From Schumannella luteola (GTDB lineage: Bacteria > Actinomycetota > Actinomycetes > Actinomycetales > Microbacteriaceae): a stretch of DNA of 64,000 nt. This document shows positions 8,422-21,579 of this stretch, piece by piece (position 1 is the stretch's first letter; every line of letters begins with the position of its first letter). The translations under genes and the position numbers were made by a program. The notes below the pieces were generated by a model. The model was not told the DNA's origin. It saw nothing but the letters and a program-made list of their open reading frames with translations, and made no database searches. The stretch spans positions 1,674,001-1,738,000 of the forward strand of contig NZ_JACBZY010000001.1 of NCBI RefSeq assembly GCF_013408685.1, given 5' to 3'.

Positions 8422-9198
8422 GTGAGAGTCGCGCGCTTCAGCACCGGAGACGACGACCCGCGTTTCGGAGTCATCGATGACGACGACATCGTCGTCCTCA
8501 AGGCCGACCCGATGTTCGCGGGCTACGAGACGACGGGAGAGCGCGTCCCCCTCGCGGATGCTCGCCTTCTGGCGCCGGTCATCCCGCGCTCGAAGGTCGT
8601 CTGCGTCGGCATGAACTACGGCGCCCACGCGAAGTCGATGGACTGGGACACCGACGGCGACCCGCTCATCTTCCTCAAGCCGAACACCGCGGTGGTCGGC
8701 CCTGGCGACCCGATCCGCATCCCGCCGGTGGAGGGGCGCATCGTGCACGAGGGCGAGCTCGCCGTCGTGATCGGCCGCGTCGCCAAGCAGGTCAAGGCCG
8801 CCGACTGGCAGTCGATCGTCTTCGGCTACACGATCGCGAACGACGTCTCGGCCCGCGACCAGATGTTCGCCGACGGCCAGTGGGCGCGCGCGAAGGGCTA
8901 CGACACCTTCTGCCCGCTCGGCCCGTGGATCGACACCGAGATCGACCCGAGCGACCTGCAGATCACGACCTACGTCGATGGCGAGCAGCGCCGCAGCGGC
9001 CGCACGAGCGAGATGCTGCACAAGCTGCCCGAGCTCATCGAATTCATCACCGACGTGTGGACGCTGCTGCCCGGCGACGTCATCGTCACCGGAACCCCCG
9101 ACGGTCTCGGCAGCTTCGAGCACGGCCAGACGGTCGACATCGACATCGAGGGCCTCGGCCGTCTCTCCAACCCGGCGCTGAACCGCGACCCGCGCTGA
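8422..9198 (+). CDS. Fumarylacetoacetate hydrolase-family protein
   Basis: 258 residues, the usual length for the short bacterial FAH-family enzymes that hydrolyse or isomerise acylpyruvate-like and related diketo acids using a bound Mg or Mn ion. Landmarks: VVCVGMNYGAHAKS, FLKPNTAVVGPGDPI, the metal-binding HEGELAVVIG, GYTIANDVSARD, and TGTPDGLG near the end. The GTG start is placed by the -10 box six bases upstream. The true substrate cannot be told from sequence. An FAH-family gene near gltX is, to my knowledge, a common actinobacterial arrangement; here an MFS gene and a lipoprotein gene lie between them. Confidence 0.85.
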   Translation: MRVARFSTGDDDPRFGVIDDDDIVVLKADPMFAGYETTGERVPLADARLLAPVIPRSKVVCVGMNYGAHAKSMDWDTDGDPLIFLKPNTAVVGPGDPIRIPPVEGRIVHEGELAVVIGRVAKQVKAADWQSIVFGYTIANDVSARDQMFADGQWARAKGYDTFCPLGPWIDTEIDPSDLQITTYVDGEQRRSGRTSEMLHKLPELIEFITDVWTLLPGDVIVTGTPDGLGSFEHGQTVDIDIEGLGRLSNPALNRDPR

Positions 9199-9237
9199 TG
9201 CCGACGCCGCCCGTGATCGCGGCGACCCGGTAGCGCC

Positions 9238-10635
9238 GTGAGCTCGAGCCCGTCCGAGCTGCCGATGGCGGTGGATGCGGTGCGCGTGCACCGGCGCACC
9301 CGCTCGGTCCTGGTGGCCGGTCAGGTGCTCTCCGGGCTCGGCATGGGGTCGACGCTGTCGGCGGGGGCGCTGCTGGCGACGCTCGTCTCCGGCAGCGAGG
9401 CCTGGTCGGGCTCGGCGACGACCGGATCGACCGTCGGATCGGCGCTGGCGGCGATCCCGCTCGCGGCGCTCGCCCAGCGCGCCGGGCGCTCGTCGGCGCT
9501 CGCCTCGGGTGCGCTGACGGCGGCGCTCGGGGGAGTGCTCGGCATCCTCGCCGCGCTCTGGTCGCTGTTTCCGCTGCTGCTGATCGCCTTCGTGCTGATC
9601 GGCGTCGGAACGGCGGTGAACCTGCAGTCCCGCTTCGCCGCGACCGATCTCTCGGCGCCGTCGACGCGCGGACGCGACCTGTCGATCGTGGTGTGGGCGA
9701 CGACGCTCGGCGCGGTGGTCGGCCCCAATCTCATCTCGGCGGGCAATCGGCTCGGTCTCTCGCTCGGCCTCCCCGAGCTCGCGGGTCCCTTCCTGCTGAC
9801 GATCGCGGCGCAGGCGGTCGCAGCGGTGATCTACGCGCTCGGACTCCGCCCCGACCCGCTGCGGCTGGCCCGCGCTCTCGCGCACGCGACCGCCGCTCGT
9901 GCTGCCGCCGATCCCGCCGCCGATCTCGCGTCGTCGTCCGAGGTGGATGCGGCGGGCTCGCCCGCCGGACCGCCGAAGTCCGCCGAGCCGCCGTCCTCCG
10001 CGCGCGCGTCGACACCGGCATCCCGCCCCGCCCCCGCCATCGATCGCGACGATCCGCGCTCGGCTCGCATCGGCATCGCGATCCTCGCGCTGAGTCACGC
10101 GACGATGGCCTCGGTCATGGCGATGACGCCGGTGCACCTCACGCACAGCGGCGCGACGCTCGAGATCGTCGGACTCACCATCAGCCTGCACGTCGCGGGC
10201 ATGTACGCGCTCTCGCCGCTCTGGGGCGTGCTCGCCGACCGACTCGGACGCACCGCGGTGATCGCGCTCGGCCAGGGGACGCTGCTTCTCGCTCTGGTGC
10301 TGGCGGCGCTCGGCAGCGAGGTCGAGGGCGCGGTCGTCGCCGCGCTCATCCTTATCGGGCTCGGCTGGAGCGCCTCCACCGTCTCGGCCTCGGCGATGGT
10401 CTCCGCCTCCACCAGTGCCGACCGGCGCACCCGCACCCAGGGCCGCGCGGATCTGGTGATGAGCTCCTCGGGCGCGCTCGGCGGCGCCCTTGCCGGCCCC
10501 GTGCTCGCCGGCCTCGGCTACCCGGGTCTCGCGCTCACCGCGATCGCCCTCGTCGCCGCGGCCGTCGCCCTCCTGCTCTGGCGCGCCCGCGCCGCCGGGG
10601 ACGTCGCGGTCATCAGCGGATCCGCCGCTCGCTGA
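9238..10635 (+). CDS. MFS transporter
   Basis: 465 residues with about twelve hydrophobic segments in two bundles. A central Ala/Pro/Ser-rich loop (about 215-265) separates the halves, as in major facilitator carriers. The second half has LWGVLADRLGRTAVI, which matches the conserved cytoplasmic loop motif G...DR.GR. The substrate is unknown; the general shape fits a drug-efflux or metabolite-export carrier. GTG 9238 is the first start that yields the N-terminal basic segment and first helix. It follows the FAH gene by 39 bases and may be co-transcribed with it. Confidence 0.8.
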   Translation: MSSSPSELPMAVDAVRVHRRTRSVLVAGQVLSGLGMGSTLSAGALLATLVSGSEAWSGSATTGSTVGSALAAIPLAALAQRAGRSSALASGALTAALGGVLGILAALWSLFPLLLIAFVLIGVGTAVNLQSRFAATDLSAPSTRGRDLSIVVWATTLGAVVGPNLISAGNRLGLSLGLPELAGPFLLTIAAQAVAAVIYALGLRPDPLRLARALAHATAARAAADPAADLASSSEVDAAGSPAGPPKSAEPPSSARASTPASRPAPAIDRDDPRSARIGIAILALSHATMASVMAMTPVHLTHSGATLEIVGLTISLHVAGMYALSPLWGVLADRLGRTAVIALGQGTLLLALVLAALGSEVEGAVVAALILIGLGWSASTVSASAMVSASTSADRRTRTQGRADLVMSSSGALGGALAGPVLAGLGYPGLALTAIALVAAAVALLLWRARAAGDVAVISGSAAR

Positions 10636-10720
10636 CCCGACCCCGCTCTCGCCCCACCCGACCGCGCCCTGCGCGCTCGGTACCCCGGACGCGGGGGTCC
10701 CCGCCGGCGGTCGTCGCACC

Positions 10721-10726
10721 TAGCCT
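10721..10726 (+). promoter_or_regulatory. -10 box TAGCCT, leaderless start
   Basis: TAGCCT six bases before GTG 10733 with no ribosome-binding site; this supports that start for the lipoprotein gene. Confidence 0.5.
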
Positions 10727-10732
10727 GGCCCC

Positions 10733-11608
10733 GTGCGAACCGGATATCGGCTCATGATCTCGGTGGCGGCCCTCGTCGCCGTCATGGTGGGGATGAGCGG
10801 ATGCTCCTCCGCCGGCTCGGATGACGATTCCGAGAGCTGGGGTGTCTTCGTGCTCGACGGCGCCTCCGCTCAGCCCAGCGTCATGCCGAGCGATGACCCG
10901 GCCGGAGACGATCCCGACCTCACGATGCCGACGCCCAACTCGCGGCCGTCGCGAGTGCCCGCCGCCCCGTTCGCGCCGCACACGGCTTCGTGTCCTCGCG
11001 CGCTGCCGGTGCACCCCTCCCTGCCGCGCCGCGCCGGCTACATCACCTGGCGTGACGGGCGCGTGACGTCGAGCACGACCAGCCGGGGCGGGCAGCCGGT
11101 CTGGCGCGCGGCCCCGCAGTGGCCGTCGAGCCGCCGACTCGGCACGCCGATGACCTTCGTCGCGCAGATCGCGCTGAACGACGATGTGGTGCCGGGCGGC
11201 GCCGGCCACACGGCCTACCTGTTCGTGAGCGCCGCACCCGGGCTGCCGACCTGGGACCCGGAGCAGGGCGAGAGCGCGGTCGTCATCCAGCCCGGCGGCT
11301 CGCCGGTCGTGCCGACGAGGCCGCTGCGGACCGGGCCGACGCGGCACGACGAGGTCGAGGTCGCGAAGCTGGCGACTCAGCTCGATCCGGCTTTCGTGCC
11401 CGAAGCGGATGGCGGGGTCGGCGATGACGTCTGGTCCAGCATCGCGCCCGAGAAGGTGGGCGGCACCCCGGCCTTCCTGCAGTACGACGAGTTCCCCGAG
11501 TGCGGTCGCGTGGACCGCCTCGCTCTGCAGCTCGAGCTCGGCACCGGCGTCGGCTACGTGTTCGTGACGGACGATCTCGCCTACGGCAAGTACGTCGAGC
11601 AGTACTGA
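10733..11608 (+). CDS. Lipoprotein with a DUF1963/YwqG-like domain
   Basis: 291 residues. A short lipoprotein signal ends in MSGC with the acceptor Cys, followed by an acidic Ser/Pro-rich linker. Two stretches recall DUF1963 (YwqG family): [17 protein letters not shown] followed by HTAYLFVS, like the FLaQinl...LlyfF core, and [13 protein letters not shown], like the kvGGyP.wiQ motif, with a later LALQLE strand. Members of this family are of unknown biochemical role and are usually cytoplasmic, so a lipid-anchored, exported form is unusual. It lies between an MFS carrier and gltX. The domain call rests on motif recall only and is moderately sure. Confidence 0.55.
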   Translation: MRTGYRLMISVAALVAVMVGMSGCSSAGSDDDSESWGVFVLDGASAQPSVMPSDDPAGDDPDLTMPTPNSRPSRVPAAPFAPHTASCPRALPVHPSLPRRAGYITWRDGRVTSSTTSRGGQPVWRAAPQWPSSRRLGTPMTFVAQIALNDDVVPGGAGHTAYLFVSAAPGLPTWDPEQGESAVVIQPGGSPVVPTRPLRTGPTRHDEVEVAKLATQLDPAFVPEADGGVGDDVWSSIAPEKVGGTPAFLQYDEFPECGRVDRLALQLELGTGVGYVFVTDDLAYGKYVEQY

Positions 11609-11622
11609 GCCCCCGCCCGCAC

Positions 11623-11628
11623 TACCCT
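11623..11628 (+). promoter_or_regulatory. -10 box TACCCT ahead of gltX
   Basis: TACCCT ends eight bases before ATG 11637, favouring this ATG over the in-frame TTG at 11628, which overlaps the box. Confidence 0.45.
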
Positions 11629-11636
11629 TGACCTCG

Positions 11637-13130
11637 ATGTCAGCCCTGCCTTTCACCACCGCCACCGGACCTGACGTCAAGGTCCGCTTCTGCCCCTCGC
11701 CCACCGGCACCCCGCACGTGGGAATGGTGCGCACGGCGCTCTTCAACTGGGCCTACGCCCGGCACACGGGCGGCAAGCTCGTGTTCCGCGTCGAAGACAC
11801 CGATGCGGCGCGCGACAGTGAGGAGAGCTACGAGCAGCTGGTCGAGGCGCTCACCTGGCTCGGCCTCGACTGGGACGAGGGCGTCGAGAAGGGCGGACCG
11901 AACGGCCCGTACCGCCAGTCGCAGCGCGGCGACATCTACCAGGACGTGATCCAGCGGCTGAAGGATGCGGGCAAGGTCTACGAGAGCTTCGTCACCCCCG
12001 AGGAGATGGAGGCGCGCAACCGTGCCGCCGGTCGCGACCCGCGTCAGGGCTACGACAACCACGAGCGCGATCTGACCGACGAGCAGCGCGCGGCCTTCCG
12101 AGCCGAGGGCCGGCAGCCGAGTCTGCGCCTGCGGGTGCCCGACAGCGACCTGTCGTACGAGGACCTGATCCGCGGCGACGTGACCTTCCCGGCGGGCAGC
12201 TTCACCGACTTCGTGGTGGTGCGGCCCAACGGCGCCCCGCTCTACACGCTCGTCAATCCGGTGGATGACGCGCTCATGGGCGTCACGCACGTCTTCCGCG
12301 GCGAGGACATCATGTCGTCGACGCCCCGGCAGATCGCGCTGTACCTGGCGCTGATCGAGATCGGGGTGGCCGACTTCATCCCGCGCTTCGCGCACATGCC
12401 CCTCGTCTACGGCGAGGGATCGAAGAAGCTCTCGAAGCGCGACCCCGAGTCGAACCTGTTCCACCACCGCGATCGGGGGTTCATCCCCGAGGGGCTGCTG
12501 AACTACCTGGCGCTGCTGGGCTGGTCGATCGCGGCCGATCGTGACGTGTTCACGACGGCCGAGTTCATCGAGGCCTTCGACATCAGGGATGTGAACCCGA
12601 ACCCGGCCCGCTTCGACCAGAAGAAGGCCGACTCGATCAACGGCGACCACATCCGGATGCTGCAGCCCGACGATTTCGAGGCGCGGATCGCGCCGTACCT
12701 GGCCGGCTACGTCGAGAACCCGCCGACCGCCGCGCAGCAGGCGATCCTGCGTGAGGCGGCGCCGCTCATCCAGGAGCGCATCATCGTGCTGGGGGAGTCG
12801 CGCGACATGCTCGCGTTCCTGTTCACGCCCGATGCCGAGATCGAGTTCGCGCCCGACGCGCTGCCCAAGAACGCCGACGAGGCGAAGCTCGTGCTCGAGT
12901 CGTCGACGGCGGCGCTCGAACAGCTGACCTCGTTCGGGCGGGTGGAGATCGAGGAGGCGCTGCGCGTCGCCCTGATCGAAGGCGCCGGACTCAAGCCGCG
13001 CGTCGCCTTCGGCCCGCTGCGCACCGCCGTCAGCGGGCGCCGCATCAGCCCGCCGCTCTTCGAGTCGATGGAGATCCTCGGCAAGGAGTCGACGCTCGCG
13101 CGCCTCGAACGCTTCCGCCAGACGCTGTAG
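11637..13130 (+). CDS. gltX: Glutamyl-tRNA synthetase
   Basis: 497 residues, normal for bacterial GluRS, which charges tRNA-Glu with glutamate in the cytoplasm. The class I signature appears as SPTGTPHVG near the N-terminus (HIGH variant) and [10 protein letters not shown] (KMSKS variant). [17 protein letters not shown] and [22 protein letters not shown] are typical of the catalytic domain, and the C-terminal helical anticodon-binding half is complete. ATG 11637 is chosen because the promoter -10 box lies eight bases upstream; the in-frame TTG at 11628 would sit inside it. The rRNA operon starts about 550 bases downstream. If Gln-tRNA is made through the amidotransferase route in this organism, this enzyme could also be non-discriminating; the sequence alone does not decide it. 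Confidence 0.95.
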   Translation: MSALPFTTATGPDVKVRFCPSPTGTPHVGMVRTALFNWAYARHTGGKLVFRVEDTDAARDSEESYEQLVEALTWLGLDWDEGVEKGGPNGPYRQSQRGDIYQDVIQRLKDAGKVYESFVTPEEMEARNRAAGRDPRQGYDNHERDLTDEQRAAFRAEGRQPSLRLRVPDSDLSYEDLIRGDVTFPAGSFTDFVVVRPNGAPLYTLVNPVDDALMGVTHVFRGEDIMSSTPRQIALYLALIEIGVADFIPRFAHMPLVYGEGSKKLSKRDPESNLFHHRDRGFIPEGLLNYLALLGWSIAADRDVFTTAEFIEAFDIRDVNPNPARFDQKKADSINGDHIRMLQPDDFEARIAPYLAGYVENPPTAAQQAILREAAPLIQERIIVLGESRDMLAFLFTPDAEIEFAPDALPKNADEAKLVLESSTAALEQLTSFGRVEIEEALRVALIEGAGLKPRVAFGPLRTAVSGRRISPPLFESMEILGKESTLARLERFRQTL

Positions 13131-13153
13131 CCGGCGGGCCGTTGGCTCGGCGC

Positions 13154-13186
13154 CATCCCGGAAAACCGGGCGACACGCCCGGGATG
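13154..13186 (+). terminator. Inverted repeat after gltX
   Basis: CATCCCGG pairs with CCGGGATG around a 17-base loop, 23 bases after the gltX stop. No T tract, so termination is uncertain. A partly related stretch containing GGAAAACCGGGC recurs near 46853-46892. Confidence 0.4.
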
Positions 13187-13219
13187 CGCGGATGATTCGC
13201 GCCGGCCCCGCGACGTACG

Positions 13220-13225
13220 TAAAGT
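13220..13225 (+). promoter_or_regulatory. Candidate rRNA operon promoter (-10 TAAAGT)
   Basis: TAAAGT with a weak TTCGCG-like -35 eighteen bases upstream (13196-13201) sits about 460 bases before the 16S gene. The best-looking -10 in the leader, but the -35 is poor; other promoters such as near TATGAT (13576-13581) are possible. Confidence 0.3.
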
Positions 13226-13231
13226 AATCCC

Positions 13232-13681
13232 TCGTCAGCCCAAAGGAGCGGGACACGGAGAGCGGCTCAGCCGCCCGGATCCTGGCCTCAAGAGCGACAA
13301 GCCCCCATCTGAACTACTGGATGGGGTTCGCCACTCCGACGAGTCGCTGACCTGATCAGCGCGCGGTGCTTCGCAGGGTCTTTACCCCCGCAAGCCGGCT
13401 GCCCACCGGGATGGCTTGGTAGACGATCGCCTTGGATCGAACCCGCGAGGGTGAGATCTTCGAGCATCCGATCCTTGAGAACTCAACAGCGTGCACTATG
13501 TCAAATGCCAAATAACCTCGGCTCCGCGATTTCGGTCGTGGGGTGAGAGATTCCTTTGGATTGACGGATTGTCAGTATGATGATCCTTTCAGTCAGATCA
13601 AACTCGTCTGGTTGTCGCGTTTTCCCGCGATGATCGGGCAAAAGATTTGTCAGTCGATTTCGGTCGGCTGGCTGTCATTCA
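13232..13681 (+). promoter_or_regulatory. rRNA leader with boxA-like antitermination sequence
   Basis: Long transcribed leader of the rRNA operon with no gene. Around 13474-13496 it carries CTTGAGAACTCAACAGCGTG, the recurrent actinobacterial rRNA leader motif thought to serve as the boxA antitermination signal for NusB/S10. A related copy lies in the 16S-23S spacer. The AT-rich part just before the 16S gene probably forms the 16S processing stem. Confidence 0.6.
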
Positions 13682-18735
<5,054 letters not shown>

Positions 18736-18844
18736 ACACACAAAAGTTTTGTTGCTCGCGTCCACTTTGTGGTTCCCGATTTACGGTCGGGATACCGCAC
18801 ACCTGAACATCGTTTCAGGTCTGCAGACACGCTAAATCAATAGT
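18736..18844 (+). other. 23S-5S spacer with processing arm
   Basis: No gene. Positions 18754-18775 pair with the spacer before the 23S gene to enclose the 23S rRNA in a long helix. Confidence 0.7.
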
Positions 18845-18963
18845 GTTTCGGCGGCCATAGCGAAGGGGAAACGCCCGGTTACATTCCGAACCCGGAAGCT
18901 AAGACCTTCTGCGCCGATGGTACTGCGAGGGGGACCTCGTGGGAGAGTAGGACACCGCCGGAC
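18845..18963 (+). rRNA. rrf: 5S ribosomal RNA
   Basis: About 119 bases. The ends GTTTCGGCGG and CCGCCGGAC pair; the interior has the usual CGAACCCGGAAGCTAAG loop and GATGGTACTGC. Last gene of the rRNA operon. Confidence 0.95.
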
Positions 18964-18973
18964 TTCTTTCGAG

Positions 18974-19009
18974 AGAAGCCCACCCGTTTTCACGGGTGGG
19001 CTTCTTTTG
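18974..19009 (+). terminator. Factor-independent terminator of the rRNA operon
   Basis: AGAAGCCCACCCG and CGGGTGGGCTTCT form a 13-bp stem with a short loop, followed by TTTTGTTT. A textbook strong terminator just after the 5S gene. Confidence 0.95.
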
Positions 19010-19034
19010 TTTAACGCGCCGTCGAGGCGGCCCG

Positions 19035-19040
19035 TAGCCT
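19035..19040 (+). promoter_or_regulatory. -10 box TAGCCT, leaderless start
   Basis: TAGCCT ends six bases before ATG 19047, the same layout seen at other genes here, and is the main reason to believe the small gene downstream is real. Confidence 0.45.
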
Positions 19041-19046
19041 GGTTCG

Positions 19047-19334
19047 ATGAGCGTCGTCATGGTCTGGACGCGTCGACTGGTCCGCGCCACCTGGTGGCGA
19101 GCGCACACGCTGTCGGCCGGTGTCTTTCTCGGCGCGGCATCCCTCATCGGTTTCGAAGCGCTCGCGCTGCTCGTGGGGTTCTCGACCGCCTGGCCCGTCG
19201 CCATCCCGTTGGTCGTCGCCGCGCTAGCTCTCATCTACTGGCTTCGGCGGCTGCTGTTCCGGCGCCCGTATCCGAGTGAGCCAGACCTTCCGCCATGCCG
19301 TCAGGGGACGACTGGAGCGCGCCGGCGGCGGTGA
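19047..19334 (+). CDS. Small two-helix membrane protein, unknown
   Basis: 95 residues with two hydrophobic segments (about 22-44 and 49-67) and basic flanks (RRLVRATWWR, WLRRLLFRRP). No family recognised. It sits 38 bases after the rRNA terminator with a -10 box six bases before the ATG, so a short leaderless message is likely. The GC pattern and the lack of a homologue I can name leave some chance that it is spurious. About 100 bases separate it from the convergent cytochrome gene. Confidence 0.5.
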   Translation: MSVVMVWTRRLVRATWWRAHTLSAGVFLGAASLIGFEALALLVGFSTAWPVAIPLVVAALALIYWLRRLLFRRPYPSEPDLPPCRQGTTGARRRR

Positions 19335-19432
19335 CCGACGGGTGTTCTGCGGTCCGGAGCTCGGTCTCGCAGAAGTCGCTATTCGTGTGGCAGCTGCCCT
19401 GAGCGCCGCTGGGGCCGGATCCGCAGAGCGCG

Positions 19433-20383
19433 TTACGGCTTCTTGGGGGCCGGCATCTCGCGCACGTTGCCGGCGCGCTTCGCCAGGGCGATGACGCGTC
19501 CCGGCCCGAAGAGGAACCAGGCGCCGACCGCGAGCAGCAGCGAGACCACGAAGACGATCAGTCCGACCGCATCCGTCGCATCCCGTGCGGCGTACATCGT
19601 GTTGAGGTTGCGCAGGGCGCCCGTCGTGAGCACCAAGCCCACGTGCACGATCGTGAAGACCACGAAGTACCAGAGCACCAGGGCGTGGACGCGACGGGCG
19701 AACAGGTCGCCGAGGAACCCGCTGGGGCGCTTCCAGGAGGCCGGCCAGCCGGGGGAGAGCCGCAGGCCGGTCAGCAGCGCGAGGGGCGCTGCGAGGAACA
19801 CGGTCGCGAAGTAGCTGAGCTGCTGCAGTCCGTTGTAGTTCGTCCAGCCGTGGTGCACGGGCCACTCGAGCGAGAGGTACTGCACGCCGGCCGACACCGC
19901 GTTCGGCAGCACGTCCCAGCTGAGCGGGACGATGCGCATCCACTGGCCCGTCGCGAAGAGCAGCACGACGAAGACGACGCCGTTCAGCACGAACAGCGAG
20001 TCGACGACCAGATGCCACCACGTGTGGATGCTGAGCCGGGTCGGCTTGCCCTTGAGGTTCGGGAAGCGCTCGGGGTCGCGGGTGAAGAACGCGGGCGGGC
20101 GCTGCTTCGAGCGGATGCGCAGTCCCGACGCGACGATGAAGAGGAGGAAGAACGAGTTGAGCGCGTGCGACCAGTTGAGCCAGGCGGGGAAGCCGATCGG
20201 CGTGCCGGCCGCCGGCGGTACCTCGCCGGGGTACGCCGCGAGGAAGTCGGTGCCGACCGCGGTTCCGCGCCACCAGCGCGCCGCGACGATCGCGACGACG
20301 AGCACGACGACGGCGATCGCGGCGGTGATCACCACGGTGCGAACCGGCCAGCCGAGAACACGGCGGGGCTCGGGGTGACTCAC
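19433..20383 (-). CDS. Cytochrome b561-type membrane protein
   Basis: 316 residues with about six hydrophobic segments. His residues placed to bind haem b within helices occur at WSHALN, IHTWWHLVVD, RRVHALVLWYF and FTIVHVGLVL, as in cytochrome b561 or b/b6-domain proteins that pass electrons between quinones and a periplasmic oxidoreductase. Related actinobacterial proteins often sit next to a molybdopterin oxidoreductase, but none is visible here. The second GTG (20383) is taken as start because it lies seven bases after a TAGATT box; an in-frame GTG six bases upstream would leave almost no gap. Transcribed away from deoC, with about 170 bases between them. Confidence 0.75.
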   Translation of the reverse strand: MSHPEPRRVLGWPVRTVVITAAIAVVVLVVAIVAARWWRGTAVGTDFLAAYPGEVPPAAGTPIGFPAWLNWSHALNSFFLLFIVASGLRIRSKQRPPAFFTRDPERFPNLKGKPTRLSIHTWWHLVVDSLFVLNGVVFVVLLFATGQWMRIVPLSWDVLPNAVSAGVQYLSLEWPVHHGWTNYNGLQQLSYFATVFLAAPLALLTGLRLSPGWPASWKRPSGFLGDLFARRVHALVLWYFVVFTIVHVGLVLTTGALRNLNTMYAARDATDAVGLIVFVVSLLLAVGAWFLFGPGRVIALAKRAGNVREMPAPKKP

Positions 20384-20390
20384 CCGCACG

Positions 20391-20396
20391 AATCTA
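20391..20396 (-). promoter_or_regulatory. -10 box TAGATT, leaderless start
   Basis: Reads TAGATT on the minus strand, seven bases before GTG 20383. Confidence 0.45.
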
Positions 20397-20551
20397 CCGG
20401 GTGCCACGCACGGATCCCGCGCCCGACGCCGCGGTGACGCGGCCCTGTGTCGTCGGACGGCGCAGGACGACGCTGACCGGAGGGCCCGGTCGTGACATCC
20501 TGGAACCCCGTGCGTCGCGCTGTCGCGCGCCGGGCAGAGAGGACGACTGGA

Positions 20552-21559
20552 ATGACCATGGAGCGAGCCGTCGCCCCCGCGCAGCGCGCGGTCGACATCC
20601 TCGGCGGCGACGTGAGCGAATCGGCCCTCAAGGGCTACCTCGACGGCCTGCCCGGAGTGGATGCGGTGGGCCTCGAGCAGCGGGCGGCCGGCCTCGGCAC
20701 CCGCTCGATCAAGACCAGCTCGAAGAAGTGGGCGCTCGACCGCATCATCGAGCTCATCGACCTGACGACCCTCGAGGGCGCCGACACCCCCGGCAAGGTG
20801 CGCTCGCTCGTCGCGAAGGCGCTCGTGCCCGACGCGACCGACCTGGCGACGCCGCGCGTCGCGGCGGTCTGCGTGTACGGCGACATGGTGCCGCACGCGG
20901 TCGAGGCGCTCGGCGCTGCCCACGGCGACCCCGACCAGGGGCTCGTGAGCGTGGCCGCGGTTGCGACGGCGTTCCCGAGCGGACGCGCCTCCCGCGCGGT
21001 CAAGCTCGCCGACACCCGGGATGCGGTGGCCGCCGGCGCGGACGAGATCGACATGGTCATCGACCGCGGCGCCTTCCTCTCGGGGCGCTGGGGCCAGGTC
21101 TTCGACGAGATCGTCGCGGTCAAGGACGCCTGCCGCAAGACGGACGGCAGGTACGCCCACCTCAAGGTGATCCTCGAGACCGGCGAGCTGAACACCTACG
21201 ACAACGTGCGCCGCGCCTCGGTGCTGGCGATCCTCGCCGGCGGCGACTTCATCAAGACCTCGACCGGCAAGGTCAGCCCGGCGGCGACGCTGCCGGTCAC
21301 GCTGCTCATGCTCGAGGTCGTGCGCGACTGGCACCGCTGGACGGGCGAGAAGATCGGCGTGAAGCCGGCCGGCGGCATCCGCACCTCCAAGGACGCGATC
21401 AAGTACCTCGTGACGGTCGCCGAGACGCTGGGCGAGGAGTGGCTCGTGCCGCACCTGTTCCGCTACGGCGCCTCGTCGCTGCTCAACGACGTGCTGCTGC
21501 AGCGGCAGAAGCTCGCGTCCGGCCGGTACAGCGGCCCGAACTACGTGACGATCGACTGA
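20552..21559 (+). CDS. deoC: Deoxyribose-phosphate aldolase
   Basis: 335 residues. DeoC splits 2-deoxy-D-ribose 5-phosphate into glyceraldehyde 3-phosphate and acetaldehyde in deoxynucleoside breakdown. The Schiff-base lysine is in DFIKTSTGK, the second active-site lysine in GVKPAGGIRT, and EIDMVIDRGAF matches the first active-site strand. It is longer than the E. coli type (about 260) by an N-terminal segment, as in many Actinobacteria. ATG 20552 is preferred over upstream GTG codons because AGAGG lies about ten bases before it. The two aldehyde dehydrogenase genes that follow could oxidise the acetaldehyde product; this pathway link is inference from order. Confidence 0.93.
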   Translation: MTMERAVAPAQRAVDILGGDVSESALKGYLDGLPGVDAVGLEQRAAGLGTRSIKTSSKKWALDRIIELIDLTTLEGADTPGKVRSLVAKALVPDATDLATPRVAAVCVYGDMVPHAVEALGAAHGDPDQGLVSVAAVATAFPSGRASRAVKLADTRDAVAAGADEIDMVIDRGAFLSGRWGQVFDEIVAVKDACRKTDGRYAHLKVILETGELNTYDNVRRASVLAILAGGDFIKTSTGKVSPAATLPVTLLMLEVVRDWHRWTGEKIGVKPAGGIRTSKDAIKYLVTVAETLGEEWLVPHLFRYGASSLLNDVLLQRQKLASGRYSGPNYVTID

Positions 21560-21579
21560 GAACTGCGGAGATACGGACA

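Noticed and set aside
13267-13345. Possible tRNA-like fold with CCCCCATC/GATGGGG in the rRNA leader
   Set aside because: Only one stem forms and there is no T-loop or acceptor match; treated as leader hairpin.
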